DNA from: Solirubrobacteraceae bacterium
GTDB taxonomy: Bacteria > Actinomycetota > Thermoleophilia > Solirubrobacterales > Solirubrobacteraceae
DNA: 64,000 nt
Direction of reading: 5' to 3'
NCBI GenBank assembly: GCA_016463765.1
Contig: JAEMQS010000001.1
Location: 80,538 to 144,537 of the forward strand
Shown: in pieces, positions 8,215-16,404 of the stretch
How positions within the stretch are numbered: the stretch's first letter is position 1
Layout: each line of letters begins with the position of its first letter
Position numbers and translations under genes: made by a program
The notes under the pieces: model-generated
The model's input: the letters and a program-made list of their open reading frames with translations, nothing else
Database searches by the model: none
Told to the model about the DNA's origin: nothing

Positions 8215-10359
8215 CTAGCGGCGGAGGGTGACCCGCTGCGTCACGGCGTTGGCGCCCTTCGGCGCGATGCGCACGGTGGCGGCGACCGACGTCCGGGCAC
8301 GCAGCACGGCCACGGCGGCCTTCGACACCCGCAGGGTGTAGGTCTTCGTCCTGCCCGGCGCCACGGTGAACGTGCGCGTCCCGGCCAGGGTCTGGACCTT
8401 CGGCTGGCCCTTGCCGACCCGCAGCTTGCCACGGCTCTTCAGGGTGATCGTGCCGGTGCACTGGGTCGCGCCGGCCGGGCACCCGACGGTGACCTTGACC
8501 TTGCGGCTCTTCGCCGACAGCGAGCCGTTCGTGAGACCGGCGAGCTTCAGGGTCGGGGACTTCGCGGTCGGGGCCGGAGCGGCGGCGACCACCGGGGCGG
8601 CGACCGGCGTGGCCGTGATCACGGGGCCGACCGGCGGCGCCGGGGCGATCGCGAACGGCGCCTTCGGCTGATGGGTGATCGCGTAGCGACCGCCCGAGCC
8701 GGCGGCGACGGTGGTCGTCGACGGCGGCGCGCCGGCGGCGACCGGCGTCGGGATGCGCAGCGACGCGTCGCGACGACCGAGGTTCGAGAATCCGATCGAC
8801 GCGTTCACGATGTCGACCTTGCCCTCGAGGCAGTCGATGCTCGCGCCGTAGCGCCCGGTCTCCGCGCGGATGAACAGCGAGCCGTAGGGGTGCATCGGGA
8901 AGATCGCACCCTCAGCGCCGCTGTGGCCGCGGCCGACGAGCGTGAGCTCGGGGATCTGGCCGGGAGCGCCGAGCGAGAACGCGATCGGACCGCCGCCCGT
9001 CGGCGTCCACGTCGTGCTCGGCACGGTGAACTGCAGCCTCGCCGCCGGGTAGGACTCGTCGCCCGAGCCCGCGACGCCGTCGGGGTCGACGAAGGTTGCC
9101 TGCCAACGGCCCTCGATCTTCACGAGCTGCTCGCCCTCGGCGGTGTTGTCCGCCTTGAGCTGCACCCACATCGTGAACGGCTGGTCGAGCTCGCCGTCCG
9201 CCGGCAGCGACTGGTAGACGCTGAGGTTGTTGTAGAGGCCCTTCATCATCGCCTCGTGCAGCGTCACGTCGAGCTTCGCGCCGCTCAGCGTGTACGGCTG
9301 GCCCGGCGTGAACGCGGCCAGCGCGCCGGTGCTGAGCTTCATCTCGTAGCTGTTGATCTCGCGGCCGATGAACCGGCCGAGGCCGTCGACGCAGGTCAGC
9401 TCGCGGGCCTGCGCCAGCGGTGTCACCGTGGCCAGCGCGGGCAGCGGCGCGCTCTGGATCGCGTAGCGGCCGCGGTCGCCACCGTCAGCGGGCGGGACGT
9501 TGCCGCGCTCGGCGTAGGCGATGGTGTCGTTCAGCAGCGACGCTCCGCCGGAGACGCAGTCCAGCGACGTCCGGCCCTGGCTGGCGCCGTGGTTGCCGAT
9601 GCGCACGCGGGCGTAGAAGCTGCCGTACGGGCGGGCGGTGGTGAGCGGGTCGACGTCCGGCACGGCCGGGTTGTTGAACACGCTGTCCTGCGGGTCGCTC
9701 GAGGTCGCGTTGGCCTTGCGCCACTGCGACTGGACGTTGAACTCGCCGAGCTGACCGGGCGGCGCCACCGAGATGGCGACCGGCGCGGTGGACGTGGGCG
9801 TCCAGCTCGTCACGGCGGTGTTGAGGTTGACCGTGCCCGCGAGGTTCGGCGTGGCCGGGCCGTTCAGCGCGCCGGCGTTCGTGTAGCGCTGGACCGACGC
9901 GGTCTGGCTCGCCGCATCCCAGATGACGCGCGTGTTCGCGCTCGGGTTGATGACGGCGCGCAGCGTCTGGCGCTGTTCGAGCGTGTTCGTCGCGCGGATG
10001 GCGACCCAGAACGTGATGCCGCCGAGCTTGTTCTCGCCGTCGGCCAGCAGGCCCGCCTTGCCGAGCCGCTCGAAGTACGCGTTCTTCAGGTCGTACTGGA
10101 TCTGGGGCGCGTAGCTGAACTTCTGGCCGACGACGACGTCGCCGAAGTCCGCCACGCCGGCGACGCGGAAGGTCAGATCGCTCTCGGGGATGACGTTGTC
10201 GGCGGCGGCGTTCGCGCCGACCGGCCCGATGCACTGGAACTCCGTGGCGGCCGACGCGGGTGCCGCGGCGGCGCCTGCGGCGAGGGTGCTCGCCGCCAGG
10301 ATGCCCAGCAGCCGGCGCGTGCGCGCCCGGTGCGGGGAGAGGGTGTCGCTGGCTCTCAT
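8215..10359 (-). CDS. Secreted modular protein, two Cys...DC modules plus C-terminal CxG domain
   Basis: 714 aa. The signal peptide ends near APASA. ATG 10359 is chosen because GGAG lies 6-9 bases upstream; a TTG codon directly before it is less likely. Two long modules: FQCIGPVG to SLDCVSGG (about residues 40-300) and LTCVDGLG to SIDCLEGK (about 310-520). They share motifs with the neighbouring 628-aa protein: TSWTP/TTWTP, VAISV/IAFSL, YGSFYAR/YGSLFIR, and the post-module stretch IAYAERGNVPPADGGDRGRYAI. A Pro/Ala linker leads to a C-terminal domain with CPAGATQC and ending in VTLRR. Its leader may carry the regulator-type palindrome at 10450-10471, so iron/metal control is possible. Function unknown. 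Confidence 0.8.
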   Translation of the reverse strand: MRASDTLSPHRARTRRLLGILAASTLAAGAAAAPASAATEFQCIGPVGANAAADNVIPESDLTFRVAGVADFGDVVVGQKFSYAPQIQYDLKNAYFERLGKAGLLADGENKLGGITFWVAIRATNTLEQRQTLRAVINPSANTRVIWDAASQTASVQRYTNAGALNGPATPNLAGTVNLNTAVTSWTPTSTAPVAISVAPPGQLGEFNVQSQWRKANATSSDPQDSVFNNPAVPDVDPLTTARPYGSFYARVRIGNHGASQGRTSLDCVSGGASLLNDTIAYAERGNVPPADGGDRGRYAIQSAPLPALATVTPLAQARELTCVDGLGRFIGREINSYEMKLSTGALAAFTPGQPYTLSGAKLDVTLHEAMMKGLYNNLSVYQSLPADGELDQPFTMWVQLKADNTAEGEQLVKIEGRWQATFVDPDGVAGSGDESYPAARLQFTVPSTTWTPTGGGPIAFSLGAPGQIPELTLVGRGHSGAEGAIFPMHPYGSLFIRAETGRYGASIDCLEGKVDIVNASIGFSNLGRRDASLRIPTPVAAGAPPSTTTVAAGSGGRYAITHQPKAPFAIAPAPPVGPVITATPVAAPVVAAAPAPTAKSPTLKLAGLTNGSLSAKSRKVKVTVGCPAGATQCTGTITLKSRGKLRVGKGQPKVQTLAGTRTFTVAPGRTKTYTLRVSKAAVAVLRARTSVAATVRIAPKGANAVTQRVTLRR

Positions 10360-10449
10360 CAACTGCTCCGATTCGTGGCCCGACCGCGACGCGGGGACCC
10401 GGGGATGTGGGATGCGCCGACCCGGTTCAGAACACGAACCTTTGCGGCT

Positions 10450-10471
10450 GATGTAAAGCTAGCTTAACTCT
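10450..10471. promoter_or_regulatory. Putative DtxR-type operator (motif A), divergent promoter
   Basis: GATGTAAAGC-TA-GCTTAACTCT matches the palindrome GATGTNAAGC, two bases, GCTTNACATC at 15 of 18 fixed positions. Its centre AAGCTAGCTT is perfectly palindromic. It lies between the divergent secreted protein and the DtxR-family gene; both strands contain TANNNT elements inside it (TAAGCT, TAGCTT). Related copies lie at 11244, 23008, 33609 and 38271. Likely an autoregulatory site of the adjacent regulator. Confidence 0.55.
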
Positions 10472-10499
10472 CTGTGTGTTGTTAGCCCGCCGACCTCTC

Positions 10500-10505
10500 T
10501 ATGCT
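10500..10505 (+). promoter_or_regulatory. -10 element TATGCT, leaderless promoter of the DtxR-family gene
   Basis: TATGCT ends 6 bases before ATG 10512, with no ribosome binding site between. This decides the start codon over the upstream in-frame TTG/ATG candidates. Confidence 0.5.
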
Positions 10506-10511
10506 TGGTCC

Positions 10512-11204
10512 ATGGCGAACCCGGCGGGCCACTCGGTCGACGACTACCTCGAGACGATCTACTTCCTCGCGTACCCCGTGGGCGAGTACCGGCCGGCGGA
10601 CGGCTCGCCGGCAATCGCGGCGCGGATCGCGGAGCTCCTCGGGGTGTCCCGCGCGGCCTCGGGCGAGATGCTCAAGCGCATGGAGGCCGAGGGCCTCGTC
10701 ACGCGCGGGCCGTCGAAGGAGGCCGTCCTCACGAAGGCGGGCCTGAAGCGCGCCAAGCGTGTGGTGCGCCGCCACCGGATCGTCGAGCGGTTCCTCACCG
10801 ACTACGTCGGACTCGAGCCGCACGAGAGCCACGTCGAGGCCGACAAGATCGGCGGGACGTTCAGCGACGACATGGTCGACCGCATGAACGAGAAGCTCGG
10901 CTTCCCCGACCGCTGCCCGCACGGGTGGCTCGTCGAGCCCGAGTCCGAGCGCAAGGAGAATGACGACCTCGTGCCGCTGGCCGACGTCGCGGCCGGGCAG
11001 TCGGGCGAGATCGTAGCGCTGGCCGAGCACGACGGCGACCTCCTGCAGTGGTTCTACGCCGAGGGCCTGACCCCCGGGACGCAGGTGCGCGTCGAGGGCC
11101 ACCAGGCCGCGGCCGGCCAGATGACCGTGCGCGTGGGCAAGCGCGAGCACGCGATCGCGCAGAAGGCGGCGGGCGGCCTGTTCGTCCGCATCGACGACGC
11201 CTGA
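10512..11204 (+). CDS. DtxR/MntR-family metal-dependent regulator with altered primary metal site
   Basis: 230 aa. The layout is an N-terminal winged helix (VDDYLETIY, then a recognition region around SRAASGEMLKRMEAEGLV), a dimerisation/metal domain (about residues 75-150) and a C-terminal FeoA/SH3-like domain (about 155-228, ending LFVRIDDA). The ancillary-site residues His88, Glu92 and His107 are kept. In the primary-site helix the family pattern C/E-x-x-E-H is replaced by Asp111-Lys-Ile-Gly114-Gly115, so two expected ligands are missing. The first ligand is Asp (MntR-like DDYLE) rather than Met. It lies directly before the siderophore operon and after a palindromic operator, so it is the likely local regulator. 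Metal specificity cannot be read from sequence. Confidence 0.88.
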   Translation: MANPAGHSVDDYLETIYFLAYPVGEYRPADGSPAIAARIAELLGVSRAASGEMLKRMEAEGLVTRGPSKEAVLTKAGLKRAKRVVRRHRIVERFLTDYVGLEPHESHVEADKIGGTFSDDMVDRMNEKLGFPDRCPHGWLVEPESERKENDDLVPLADVAAGQSGEIVALAEHDGDLLQWFYAEGLTPGTQVRVEGHQAAAGQMTVRVGKREHAIAQKAAGGLFVRIDDA

Positions 11205-11214
11205 CCGACCCCGG

Positions 11215-11232
11215 CCCTTGCTTTGGCAAGGG
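11215..11232 (+). terminator. Stem-loop after the DtxR-family gene
   Basis: CCCTTGC-TTTG-GCAAGGG, a perfect 7-bp stem with a 4-base loop, lies 11 bases after the regulator stop codon and 8 bases before the rhbA -10 element. No U-tract. It probably ends the regulator transcript. Confidence 0.5.
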
Positions 11233-11239
11233 AACCGAC

Positions 11240-11265
11240 TATCGTTCGCAAGCGTGCTTGACATC
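11240..11265 (+). promoter_or_regulatory. rhbA leaderless promoter overlapped by motif A operator
   Basis: The -10 element TATCGT (11240-11245) is 8 bases before GTG 11254. The operator match spans 11244-11265: GTTCGCAAGC, GT, GCTTGACATC, 15 of 18 fixed positions. It covers the presumed transcription start and start codon, the ideal place for a repressor. The right half CGCAAGCNNGCTTGACATC is almost identical to the site at the FAS gene. Confidence 0.6.
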
Positions 11266-12618
11266 AGTGCGCAAAGCACCCGTACACCGGCGCCGGTGGA
11301 CGACCTGCTCGCCCGCCAGCGCCGGCGGGAGTCGTCGGCCCGGACCTACCCGCGCCGTCTGCCCGTCGCCCTGGCGTCCGGTCGCGGCGCGGTGGTCACC
11401 GACACGGCGGGCCGCGAGTACCTCGACTGCCTGTCGGGCGCGGGGGCACTCGCGCTGGGCCACCACCACCCGATCGTCGTCGAGGCGCTCGAGCGGACGC
11501 TGCGCGACGCCGTCCCCCTTTCCACGCTCGACCTGACGACGCCGGTCCGCGACGCGTTCGTCGAGCAGCTGTTCGGCGTGCTGCCCGCGCACCTGCGCGA
11601 CGGGTGCATCCAGTTCTGCGGCCCGTCGGGCGCCGACGCCGTGGAGGCGGCGGTGAAGCTCGTGCGCACCGCGACCGGCCGGGACGGCATGGTCGCGTTC
11701 GCCGGTGGCTACCACGGCATGACCCACGGAGCGCTGGCGCTGACCGGCGACCTGGGCGCCAAGCGGGCGCTCGGATCGCTGGGCATGGACGTGCAGCACC
11801 TGCCGTTCCCCACGGCAGTGCGCTGCCCGTTCGGTGTCGGTGGCGATGTCGGCGCGCAGCTGTGCGCGCGGTCGGTGCGCGCGCTGCTGGAGGACGACCA
11901 CAGCGGCGTCCTGCCGCCCGCGGGGGTCATCGTCGAGCCGGTGCAGGGTGAGGGCGGCGTGCACCCGATGCCGCCGGCGTTCGCCGCCGAGCTGCGCGCG
12001 GCGACGCGCCGCGCCGGGGTCCCGCTCATCGCCGACGAGGTGCAGACCGGTGTCGGCCGGGCGGGCGCGCTGTGGGCGAGCGATGCGCTCGGGCTGGAAC
12101 CCGACGTGCTCGTGCTGAGCAAGGCGATCGGCGGGGGACTGCCGCTGGCGGTGGTCGTCTACCGGCGCGAGCTCGACCTGTGGAAGCCGGGCGCCCACGC
12201 GGGGACGTTCCGCGGCAACCAGCTGGCGATGGCCGCGGGTGAGGCGACGCTGCGGTACGTCGTCTCCGAGGATCTTCCGGCGCGGGCCGCCACGCTGGGC
12301 ACGCGCCTCATGGCGGCGCTGCGGGCGTCCGCCGGGGACGACGTGGCGGTGGCCGACGTGCGGGGTGCCGGCCTGATGGTCGGGGTCGAGCTGGTGGACC
12401 CGTCGGTGACCGACGGCGACGGGGTGCCGGTGCCCGACGGCGACCTGGCGGGCCGGGTCCAGCGCTCGATGCTCGAGGGTGGCGTGCTGGCCGAGCGTGG
12501 CGGGCGCGGCGATGCGGTCGTGCGGTTCCTGCCGCCGCTGGTCGTCAGCGAGGCACAGGTCGACACCATCGCCTCGGTGTTCGGCACGGCGTTGCGCGCC
12601 GCGCGGAGGGCGGGATGA
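11254..12618 (+). CDS. rhbA: L-2,4-diaminobutyrate:2-oxoglutarate aminotransferase (RhbA-like)
   Basis: 454 aa from GTG 11254, a class III PLP aminotransferase. It makes L-2,4-diaminobutyrate from aspartate semialdehyde and glutamate. Visible family motifs are GPSGADAVEAAVKL, YHGMTHGALALTG, EPVQGEGGVHP, IADEVQTGVGR and the PLP lysine in LSKAIGGGLPLAVVV (Lys290). Immediately followed, with a 4-base ATGA overlap, by a diaminobutyrate decarboxylase. The pair supplies 1,3-diaminopropane as in rhizobactin 1021, schizokinen and acinetoferrin pathways. It is the first gene of a nine-gene operon. Confidence 0.93.
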   Translation: MLDISAQSTRTPAPVDDLLARQRRRESSARTYPRRLPVALASGRGAVVTDTAGREYLDCLSGAGALALGHHHPIVVEALERTLRDAVPLSTLDLTTPVRDAFVEQLFGVLPAHLRDGCIQFCGPSGADAVEAAVKLVRTATGRDGMVAFAGGYHGMTHGALALTGDLGAKRALGSLGMDVQHLPFPTAVRCPFGVGGDVGAQLCARSVRALLEDDHSGVLPPAGVIVEPVQGEGGVHPMPPAFAAELRAATRRAGVPLIADEVQTGVGRAGALWASDALGLEPDVLVLSKAIGGGLPLAVVVYRRELDLWKPGAHAGTFRGNQLAMAAGEATLRYVVSEDLPARAATLGTRLMAALRASAGDDVAVADVRGAGLMVGVELVDPSVTDGDGVPVPDGDLAGRVQRSMLEGGVLAERGGRGDAVVRFLPPLVVSEAQVDTIASVFGTALRAARRAG

Positions 12619-14015
12619 CCGCGGCGCTCGTCGGCGGCCCGGAGGGGTCGCTCGGCCACGCGGCGGCGCTGGTGGCGGGGGCCGTGGACCGCGCGGCGGC
12701 GCGCAGCTCGGGTCCGCTGTCCGGCGTCGATCCTGAGGTGCTGCGAGCGCGGATCGACGCGCTCGACCCGTGCCCTGATGCCGGGCTGGGCCTGACCACC
12801 GCGATCGCCGACCTGGAGCGCGAGGTGCTCGACCACGGCGTCTGGCCCGCCGATCCCCGCTGCGCCGCGCATCTGCACTGCGCGCCGCTGGTCTCCGCCG
12901 CGGCGGCCGAGCTGGCCGTGGGCGCGACGAACCAGTCCATGGACTCCTTCGATCAGGCGCCCGCGGCGACGTTCGCGGAGGACGCGCTGGTCCGCTGGCT
13001 CGGCGGCCTGCTCGGCCTGCCGGCGTCGTCGTCCGGCGTGCTGACCTCGGGGGGGACGGCGTCGAACCTGCTCGGCCTGCTGCTCGCCCGGGAGCACGCT
13101 GCGCCGTGCGTTGCCGACGGTCTGCCTGCCGAGGCGCGGGACTGGCGGATCGTCACGTCGGAGGCTGCGCACTTCAGCGTGCGCCGGGCGGCGATGCTGC
13201 TCGGCCTTGGTGAGCGCGCGGTGATCGCCGTGGGGACCGATGCGCGGGGGGCGATGGATGTCTCGGCGCTGCAATCGGCGCTCCGCGCGGAGCGCGTCAT
13301 CGCGGTCGTGGCGACCGCCGGAACGACCGACCACGGCGCGATCGATCCGTTGGCCGCGGTCGCCTCAGCGGCTCGGGAGGCCGGGGCGTGGCTGCACGTC
13401 GATGCCGCGGTGGGCGGTGCCTTCGCGCTCAGCGACGCGCTCGCCCCGCGGCTGGACGGGATCGCTGCCGCCGACTCTGTGACCGTCGACTTCCACAAGC
13501 TCTGGTGGCAGCCGATCGGCACGAGCGCGCTGGTCGTGCGCGACGGGGCCGCGCTGGGCGCGATCGCGCACCACAGCGACTACCTCAACCGCTCCGGCGA
13601 CGAGGCCGACGGCGTGCTGAACCTCGCGACGCGGTCGCTCGACACGTCGCGGCGCTTCGACGCGCTGAAGGTGCTCGTGTCGCTGCGCGCCACGGGCCGG
13701 CGCGAGCTGGCGGCCATGGTCGAGCGCTGTGTGGCGCTGGCGTCGGCCACGGGCGCGGCGGTGGCCGCCCACCCGCGGCTGGAGCTCGTCGCGCCGGTCT
13801 CCACGGTGACCGTGCTGTTCCGCGTCGACGGGGACGACGCGACCCAGGTGGCGGTGCAGCGTGTCCTGCTGGCGTCAGGCTCGGCCGTGATCGGCCGCAC
13901 CCGGATCGACGGGCGCGAGACGCTGAAGCTGACCCTGTTGAACCCGCACGCGACCGAGCGCGACCTCGCGGCGCTGCTCGACCTGGTCGCCAGCGCGGCG
14001 GTGGTGCCGGCATGA
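12615..14015 (+). CDS. rhbB: L-2,4-diaminobutyrate decarboxylase (RhbB-like)
   Basis: 466 aa, a group II PLP-dependent decarboxylase. Motifs are TSGGTASNLLGLLLAR, EAAHFSVRRAAMLLG, TAGTTDHGAIDP, HVDAAVGGAFALS and the PLP lysine in VDFHKLWWQP (Lys295). The HVDAA Asp pairs with the PLP pyridine nitrogen. It converts L-2,4-diaminobutyrate to 1,3-diaminopropane, the amine building block of the siderophore. It overlaps rhbA and rhbC by 4 bases each, showing translational coupling. The position directly after a diaminobutyrate aminotransferase supports this substrate over aromatic or glutamate decarboxylases. Confidence 0.93.
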   Translation: MTAALVGGPEGSLGHAAALVAGAVDRAAARSSGPLSGVDPEVLRARIDALDPCPDAGLGLTTAIADLEREVLDHGVWPADPRCAAHLHCAPLVSAAAAELAVGATNQSMDSFDQAPAATFAEDALVRWLGGLLGLPASSSGVLTSGGTASNLLGLLLAREHAAPCVADGLPAEARDWRIVTSEAAHFSVRRAAMLLGLGERAVIAVGTDARGAMDVSALQSALRAERVIAVVATAGTTDHGAIDPLAAVASAAREAGAWLHVDAAVGGAFALSDALAPRLDGIAAADSVTVDFHKLWWQPIGTSALVVRDGAALGAIAHHSDYLNRSGDEADGVLNLATRSLDTSRRFDALKVLVSLRATGRRELAAMVERCVALASATGAAVAAHPRLELVAPVSTVTVLFRVDGDDATQVAVQRVLLASGSAVIGRTRIDGRETLKLTLLNPHATERDLAALLDLVASAAVVPA

Positions 14016-15826
14016 GCAACGCGCGTCAGGTTGCGGTCGCTGAGCGCCCCGAACCTGCGGAGCGTCGGGTACGGGTGCCCGTCGAGGCCGCCACGAGCGC
14101 CGCGACCCACGCCCTGCTGAACTGCCACGCCCGCGAGGACGATCGCTGCCGCCTGGTCCCCGCCGCCGACGCCCGCGGCCCCGTCGCGGCCGCGCTGACC
14201 GCCGACGCCACGCACGTCCTCGTCGTCCCGCTGCCCTCGCGCCAGGCGCAGGCGCTGGCGGCGGTGACGTACGCGTCGCTGACCGGGCGCCACCGCTTCG
14301 CGCTGCCGATCGGGCTGTCGGTCGCCGGGCTCGACCCGCAGCCCGTCGCGCTGCACACCCTCGCCGCGATGCTCGCCGACGAGCTCGGAGGCGGCGACCC
14401 CGCCACGCTGCTCGAACGCATCCTCGACAGCCGTGCCGCCGTCGCCGCGAATCTCCGCGACCGCGCCGGCGAGATCGACGACCTGTGGAGCGCCGCGCCC
14501 CTGTCCTTCGGCCGCTCCGAGCAGGCGCTGCTGCTCGGCCACCAGCTCCACCCCACGCCGAAGAGCCGCGGTGAGATGAGCCCCGCCCAGCGCCGCGCCT
14601 ACGCGCCCGAGGCCGGGGCGGCGTTCCCGCTGCACTGGCTGGCCGTCGACCCGGCGTTCGTCCGGCACGCCAGCGCGACGGGGACTCCGGCACCCGACCT
14701 GGCGCGCGGGCTCCTCGGCGAGCACGCGCCGGACACCGGCGACTGGGTCCTCCTCCCCGCGCACCCCTGGGAGGCCCGCCATCTCCAGTCCGACCCGGCG
14801 CTGCACGACCTGTTCGCCTCAGGCGCCGTCGAGGACCTCGGCCCGCTCGGACCGCCGGTCCGCCCGACGACCTCGGTGCGCACCGTCCACCACGCGGCCT
14901 GGCCGTGGCAGCTGAAGTTCAGCCTGCACGTGCGGGTGACGAACTCGATGCGCGTCACGCTGCCCAAGGAACTCGACCGCGCCGTCGAGGCCGCCCGGCT
15001 GCAGCAGACCTCGCTGGGCGCCGCCGCCGACGCGGCCGCCCCGCACCTGCGGATCCTCCACGACCCCGCATACCTCACGGTGCAGCGCGACGGCGAGGTG
15101 CTCTCCGGCTTCTCGGTCCTCTTCCGCGAGAACCCCTGGCCCGGCGCACCCGGCGAGGACGTCACCGCGCTGACGACCCTCTGCCAGGACCACCCGTATG
15201 GCGGGCGCAGCCGGCTGGGCGCGATCATCGACGGGCTGGCCCACGAGTCGGGCCGCCCGCCCGCCGACATCGCCCGCGCGTGGTTCGCCCGGTTCTGCGA
15301 CGTCGCCGTGCGCTCGCTCGTGCGGCTCTACCTCGACGTCGGCCTGTGCTTCGAGCCCCACCAGCAGAACACGCTGCTCGAACTCGACGGCGGCTGGCCG
15401 GCGCGGTGCGTCGTGCGCGACAGCCAGGGCTACTTCCACCGCGAGCTCGCCCACGCCGATGTCACCGCCGTCCTGCCGGGCCACGGCGAGGTCACGGAGT
15501 CGATCTTCCCCGAGGCGCTGGCCGACGAGCGGCTCGTCTACTACCCGTTCGTCAACCTCACGCTCGGCGTGATCAACGCGCTGGGGATGACGGGTGCCAT
15601 CGACGAGCGGGTCCTGCTGGGCGACCTGCGCGACGTGCTCGCCGACGAACGCGCGCGCGGCGGCCGCTACCCGCACACGCTGCTCGACCGGCTGCTCGAC
15701 GAGGAGCGCTGGCCGTCGAAGGGCAACCTGCGCACACGCCTGCACGACATGGACGAGCTGGTCGGCGACATCAGCGTGCAGTCCGTCTACGTGTCGATCC
15801 CCAACCCGCTGCGGAGCGCGGCGTGA
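14012..15826 (+). CDS. rhbC: NRPS-independent siderophore synthetase, IucA/IucC family (RhbC-like)
   Basis: 604 aa from ATG 14012. An ATP-dependent carboxylate-amine ligase. Visible signatures are GHQLHPTPKSR, LLPAHPWEARHL, SVRTVHHAAWPWQLKFSLHVRVTNSMR and FEPHQQNTLLEL followed by RDSQGYFHR. These correspond to the IucA/IucC nucleotide-binding palm and the FhuF-like C-terminal part. It should join a carboxyl of citrate (or a citryl intermediate) to N-acyl-N-hydroxy-diaminopropane. The second synthetase of the operon is at 17729; which of them acts first cannot be told here. Confidence 0.92.
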   Translation: MSNARQVAVAERPEPAERRVRVPVEAATSAATHALLNCHAREDDRCRLVPAADARGPVAAALTADATHVLVVPLPSRQAQALAAVTYASLTGRHRFALPIGLSVAGLDPQPVALHTLAAMLADELGGGDPATLLERILDSRAAVAANLRDRAGEIDDLWSAAPLSFGRSEQALLLGHQLHPTPKSRGEMSPAQRRAYAPEAGAAFPLHWLAVDPAFVRHASATGTPAPDLARGLLGEHAPDTGDWVLLPAHPWEARHLQSDPALHDLFASGAVEDLGPLGPPVRPTTSVRTVHHAAWPWQLKFSLHVRVTNSMRVTLPKELDRAVEAARLQQTSLGAAADAAAPHLRILHDPAYLTVQRDGEVLSGFSVLFRENPWPGAPGEDVTALTTLCQDHPYGGRSRLGAIIDGLAHESGRPPADIARAWFARFCDVAVRSLVRLYLDVGLCFEPHQQNTLLELDGGWPARCVVRDSQGYFHRELAHADVTAVLPGHGEVTESIFPEALADERLVYYPFVNLTLGVINALGMTGAIDERVLLGDLRDVLADERARGGRYPHTLLDRLLDEERWPSKGNLRTRLHDMDELVGDISVQSVYVSIPNPLRSAA

Positions 15827-16404
15827 GCTGGCGCGCGACCCTCGCGGGGACCGCCGCGACGATTGCCGCCCACCGGCTGGAACTCGACCGCGACCTCCCC
15901 CTCGTGCGCGGATGGATGAACGCGCCGCACGTCGCACCGTGGTGGGGGCTCGCCGGGCCGATCGATGTGACCGAGCGCTACCTGCGCGAGCAGCTCGCCC
16001 GCCCGCACCTCCACCCGTGGATCGTCTGCGCCGACGGCGAGCCGTTCGCCTACGCCGAGACCTACCGGGCAGCCGACGACCCCCTCGCCGAGCATTACGA
16101 CGCCGACCCCGGCGACCGCGGGTTCCACCTGCTTGTCGGCCCGCCCGACCGCCTGGGAACCGGCGCGGCGCAGCTGCTGATCCGCGCGTTGCTCGCCCAC
16201 CTGCTGGCCGACCCGGCCGCGACCCGCGTGGTGTGTGAGCCCGACGTGCGCAACACCCGGATGCTGCGCTGCTGCGCGGCGCTCGGCGCGGTCGACACCG
16301 GGGTCGTGCGGCTGCCCGACAAGGACGCGGCGCTTCTGGTGTGGACCCGTGCGGACGTCATCGCGGGCGACACCGTCGAACTGACCGAGGACGCGATCGC
16401 ATGA
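15823..16404 (+). CDS. rhbD: GNAT acyltransferase for siderophore synthesis (RhbD/AlcB-like)
   Basis: 193 aa from GTG 15823 (GTGA overlap with rhbC). The N-terminal part has the IucB/AlcB-type sequence VRGWMNAPHVAPWWGL, then PWIVCADGEPFAYAETY; the acyl-CoA binding region follows (FHLLVGPPDRLGTGAAQLL) and the C-terminal motif VCEPDVRNTRMLRC. It likely transfers acetyl or a longer acyl from CoA to N-hydroxy-1,3-diaminopropane to form the hydroxamate. A second, related acyltransferase lies at 19569, so the two may use different acyl donors. Confidence 0.88.
   Translation: MSWRATLAGTAATIAAHRLELDRDLPLVRGWMNAPHVAPWWGLAGPIDVTERYLREQLARPHLHPWIVCADGEPFAYAETYRAADDPLAEHYDADPGDRGFHLLVGPPDRLGTGAAQLLIRALLAHLLADPAATRVVCEPDVRNTRMLRCCAALGAVDTGVVRLPDKDAALLVWTRADVIAGDTVELTEDAIA

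Noticed and set aside
8020..10467. Rightward open frame opposite the secreted modular protein
   Set aside because: The opposite strand encodes a signal peptide and repeated modules with homologues in the window; the rightward translation is compositional.
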